Source: Cyanobium sp. FGCU52
GTDB taxonomy: Bacteria > Cyanobacteriota > Cyanobacteriia > PCC-6307 > Cyanobiaceae
Assembly: GCA_024958715.1 (NCBI GenBank)
Contig: JANWUS010000063.1
Coordinates: 1-64,000, forward strand
Length of the DNA stretch: 64,000 nucleotides
Reading direction: 5' to 3'
In this document: in pieces, positions 61,087 through 64,000 of the stretch
How positions within the stretch are numbered: the stretch's first letter is position 1
Layout of the letters: each line of letters begins with the position of its first letter
The notes under the pieces: model-generated
Told to the model about the DNA's origin: nothing
What the model saw: the letters and a program-made list of their open reading frames with translations, nothing else
Databases searched by the model: none
Program-made: the position numbers and the translations under genes

Positions 61087-64000
61087 ATGCCCACCGACAC
61101 CAGCGAGCAGGGCCTGGAAGCGCTGATCACCCGGGCGATGACCGGGCGCACCCACCTGCTGGAGCCGCCCCACCAGCCCACGCCATCCGCCACCGCGGTG
61201 AGTGGCGGCAGCGGTTGGTTGCTGGGGGATCCGCGCCACTACGACCGCAACTTCTGCCTGGATCTGGTGCAGCTGCAGGGCTTCCTGGAAGCCACCCAGC
61301 CAGTCGTAGCTGAAGCCGTTCAGATCAGCGTGGATGGGCCCACACGCCGGCAATTCCTCACCCGCCTGGAGAAGCAGATCGGCCAGCACGGCGTGGTGGA
61401 GGTGCTGCGCAAGGGCATTCGCCATGGCCCCCACGAGATTCAGCTCTTCTACGGCACCCCCTCCCCTGGCAATGCCCGCGCCGCGGAGCTGTTTGCCCAG
61501 AACCGCTTCAGCCTCACCCGCCAGCTCTCCTACAGCTCCGACCAGACCCGCCGCGCTCTTGATCTGGCCTTGTTCGTGAACGGCCTGCCGGTGGCCACGT
61601 TTGAACTCAAGAACAACCTCACCTGCCAGAACGTCCGTCACGCCATTGCGCAATACCAACAGGATCGCGATCCCCGCGAGCCCCTGTTCGCCTTCGCCCG
61701 CTGCCTGGTGCACTTCGCCGTGGATGAGCAGGAGGTGCACTTCTGCACCCATCTCAAGGGGAAAGACTCGGAGTTTCTCCCCTTCAACAAGGGCACCAGC
61801 AGCGGCGGCTCAGGCAATCCACCCAACCCCGCCGGCCTGGCCACGGACTACCTCTGGGAGCAGATCCTCACCCCCGCCAGCCTCACCGACATCCTGGAGA
61901 ACTATGCCCAGGTGGTGGAGAAGAAGCATCCCCGCAGCGGCCGCAAAACCTACAAGCAGATCTTCCCCCGCTACCACCAGCTTGATGTGGTGCGCTCGCT
62001 GCTGGCTGATGTGGCCGCCCATGGCGCCGGCCGCTGTTACCTGGCCCAGCATTCAGCCGGCAGCGGCAAGAGCAACTCGATCACCTGGCTGACGCACCAG
62101 GTGGGCGATGTGACCCACAACGGCGAGCGGGTGTTTGACACCGTGATCGTGGTCACCGACCGCCGCAACCTCGATGAACAGCTGCGCGGCAACATCCTTG
62201 ATTTCATGCAGGTGGGGGCCACCGTCGGCGCCGTGACCGGCCGGGGCAGCTCCAAGACCCAACAGCTGCGCCAGTTCCTCGAAGCGGGCAAGAAGATCAT
62301 CATCTGCACCCTGCAGACCTTCCCCGAACTCTGCCGCCAGCTCGACAACGCACCGCCTGGACGGCGCTATGCGGTGATCATCGACGAAGCCCACTCCAGC
62401 CAGGGCAGCAAGGCTTCCGCCGCCCTCAACCAGTCGCTGGCTGACGACGCCCAGCCCCTGGCTGATGACGCCGATATGGAAGACGTTGTGAATGCGGTGA
62501 TCGAGGAGCGAATGCGCAGCCGCAAGCTGCTCGCCAATGCCAGCTATTTCGCCTTCACCGCCACGGCCAAGGCAAAAACGCTGGAACTGTTCGGCACACC
62601 CCTGCCGCCCGATGGCGAGGGCAAGATCGGCCGGCGGCCATTTCATGTGTACACGATGAAGCAGGCGATCGAGGAGAAGTTCATCCTCAACGTGCTGCAG
62701 TACTACATGCCGGTGAGCAGTTACTGCCGGCTGGCAAAAACGATCGAGGCTGATCCGCTGTTCGACAGCAAGCGTGCCCGCGGCAAGCTGCGGCGCTATG
62801 TGGAAAGCCATTCGAGAGCCATCCGCGACAAGGCGGCAATCATGGTGGATCATTTCCTCGATGATGTGCTGCCCCTGCGGGAGATGAAGGGCGAGGCCCG
62901 GGCGATCGTGGTGACGGGCGGCATTGAGCGGGCGGTGCAGTATTTCGGCGCCGTTCGCACCTATCTGGCGGAACGGCGTAGCCCCTTCCTGCCGATCGTG
63001 GCCTTCTCCGGCGAGCACGACTTTGGCGACGGGCCAGTCAGCGAAGCCTCCCTCAATGGCTTCCCCAGCAGCGAGATCACCAGCCGCATCCAGGAGGATC
63101 CCTATCGCTTCCTGATCTGTGCCGACAAGTTTCAGACCGGCTACGACGAGCCGCTGCTGCAGGCCATGTACGTGGATAAGGCCTTGGGCGGCATCCAGGC
63201 GGTGCAAACGCTTTCGCGCCTCAACCGCGCCGCCACCGGCAAGAGCAAGGTGTTTGTGCTCGATTTCCAGGACAACGCCGCCGCCGTGGAAGCCGCCTTC
63301 GCCGACTACTACAAAACCACCCTGCTCAGCCAGGAAACCGACCCCAACAAGCTCCACGACCTCCGCGATGACCTCGACAAGCTGGGCGTGTACACCTGGC
63401 CTCTGGTGGAGGAGTTCGTGGCCTTGTTTCTCAGCAGCAGCGATCGTGAGGCGCTGCAACCACTCCTCAATCACTGCCGCCAGATCTACAGCGAACAGCT
63501 CAACGAAGACGACCAGGTGGCCTTCAAGGGCAAGGCCAAGGCCTTCGTGCGCAGCTACGACTTCCTGGCCACGATCCTGCCGTACGCCAACCCTGAATGG
63601 GAGAAGCTCTCGATCTTTCTCACCCTGCTGGTGCGGGCTCTACCGGCTCCTGAAGAAGACGATCTCACCAAGGGCATGCTGGAGCTGATCGACCTCGACA
63701 GCTACCGGATCGACAGAAAGCCACAACAGTCCATTCCACTGCCGGATGACGACGCCAGCCTCGATCCGGCGCCGGTTTCAGGCGGTGGCTTCAGGCCCGA
63801 GCCCGAGCTGGATCCCCTGTCGGTGATTGTCACCAACTTCAACGACCAGTTCGGCACCAGCTTCAACGACGAAGACCGCATCGGTCGCCTGATCCGCGAC
63901 GAGATCGCCCCCCAGGTGGCCCAGGATCAGCGCTACCGCAACGCCCGCGCCAACACCCCCAACACCGCCGGGATCGAACTCCAAGCCTCCCTCAACCGCG
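61087..64000 (+). CDS. hsdR: Type I restriction-modification system R subunit (3' end beyond window)
   Basis: Frame from ATG 61087: 'RQFLTRLEKQIGQHGVVEVLRKGIRHGPHEIQLFYGTPS', 'ALFVNGLPVATFELKN', 'LAQHSAGSGKSNSITWL', 'AVIIDEAHSSQGSKASAAL'; open to the window end. Confidence 0.96.
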   Translation, partial: MPTDTSEQGLEALITRAMTGRTHLLEPPHQPTPSATAVSGGSGWLLGDPRHYDRNFCLDLVQLQGFLEATQPVVAEAVQISVDGPTRRQFLTRLEKQIGQHGVVEVLRKGIRHGPHEIQLFYGTPSPGNARAAELFAQNRFSLTRQLSYSSDQTRRALDLALFVNGLPVATFELKNNLTCQNVRHAIAQYQQDRDPREPLFAFARCLVHFAVDEQEVHFCTHLKGKDSEFLPFNKGTSSGGSGNPPNPAGLATDYLWEQILTPASLTDILENYAQVVEKKHPRSGRKTYKQIFPRYHQLDVVRSLLADVAAHGAGRCYLAQHSAGSGKSNSITWLTHQVGDVTHNGERVFDTVIVVTDRRNLDEQLRGNILDFMQVGATVGAVTGRGSSKTQQLRQFLEAGKKIIICTLQTFPELCRQLDNAPPGRRYAVIIDEAHSSQGSKASAALNQSLADDAQPLADDADMEDVVNAVIEERMRSRKLLANASYFAFTATAKAKTLELFGTPLPPDGEGKIGRRPFHVYTMKQAIEEKFILNVLQYYMPVSSYCRLAKTIEADPLFDSKRARGKLRRYVESHSRAIRDKAAIMVDHFLDDVLPLREMKGEARAIVVTGGIERAVQYFGAVRTYLAERRSPFLPIVAFSGEHDFGDGPVSEASLNGFPSSEITSRIQEDPYRFLICADKFQTGYDEPLLQAMYVDKALGGIQAVQTLSRLNRAATGKSKVFVLDFQDNAAAVEAAFADYYKTTLLSQETDPNKLHDLRDDLDKLGVYTWPLVEEFVALFLSSSDREALQPLLNHCRQIYSEQLNEDDQVAFKGKAKAFVRSYDFLATILPYANPEWEKLSIFLTLLVRALPAPEEDDLTKGMLELIDLDSYRIDRKPQQSIPLPDDDASLDPAPVSGGGFRPEPELDPLSVIVTNFNDQFGTSFNDEDRIGRLIRDEIAPQVAQDQRYRNARANTPNTAGIELQASLNR

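Overview
GC-rich cyanobacterial chromosomal window, most like the Synechococcus/Cyanobium lineage (inferred from gene content: adjacent flv3/flv1, gcvP/gcvH, paired delta-9-type desaturases, cyanobacterial small proteins). Housekeeping backbone: alaS, SNF2 helicase + SWIM protein, flv3-flv1, rubrerythrin, gcvP, gcvH, desaturases, rplI, dnaB, mnmG, chorismate lyase-like, ligA. Accessory material: three toxin-antitoxin-type modules (HepT/MntA at the left edge, a divergent MNT/HEPN pair between gcvP and gcvH, and a MazF-like pair between dnaB and mnmG with an apparently frameshifted toxin C-terminus); a ~6 kb gene for a secreted phytase-like/metallophosphatase protein followed by a PEP-CTERM-like protein and a gene remnant; a desaturase / alpha-beta hydrolase / type III glutamine synthetase-like operon; an EAL-GGDEF protein; and, at the right end, a Type I restriction-modification island: hsdM (apparent 1-nt frameshift), fic, hsdS, an AAA ATPase + DUF4276 TOPRIM-like pair, the 3' remnant of an AlbA/RecG-like ATP-binding gene, a repeat-rich intergenic region, and hsdR running off the window. 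The most interesting candidate system is the ATPase + DUF4276 cassette in the hsdS-hsdR cargo slot, next to the remnant of what may be an earlier cargo gene. No rRNA, convincing tRNA or CRISPR array was found. All family calls come from reading motifs in the translations; no database search was run.
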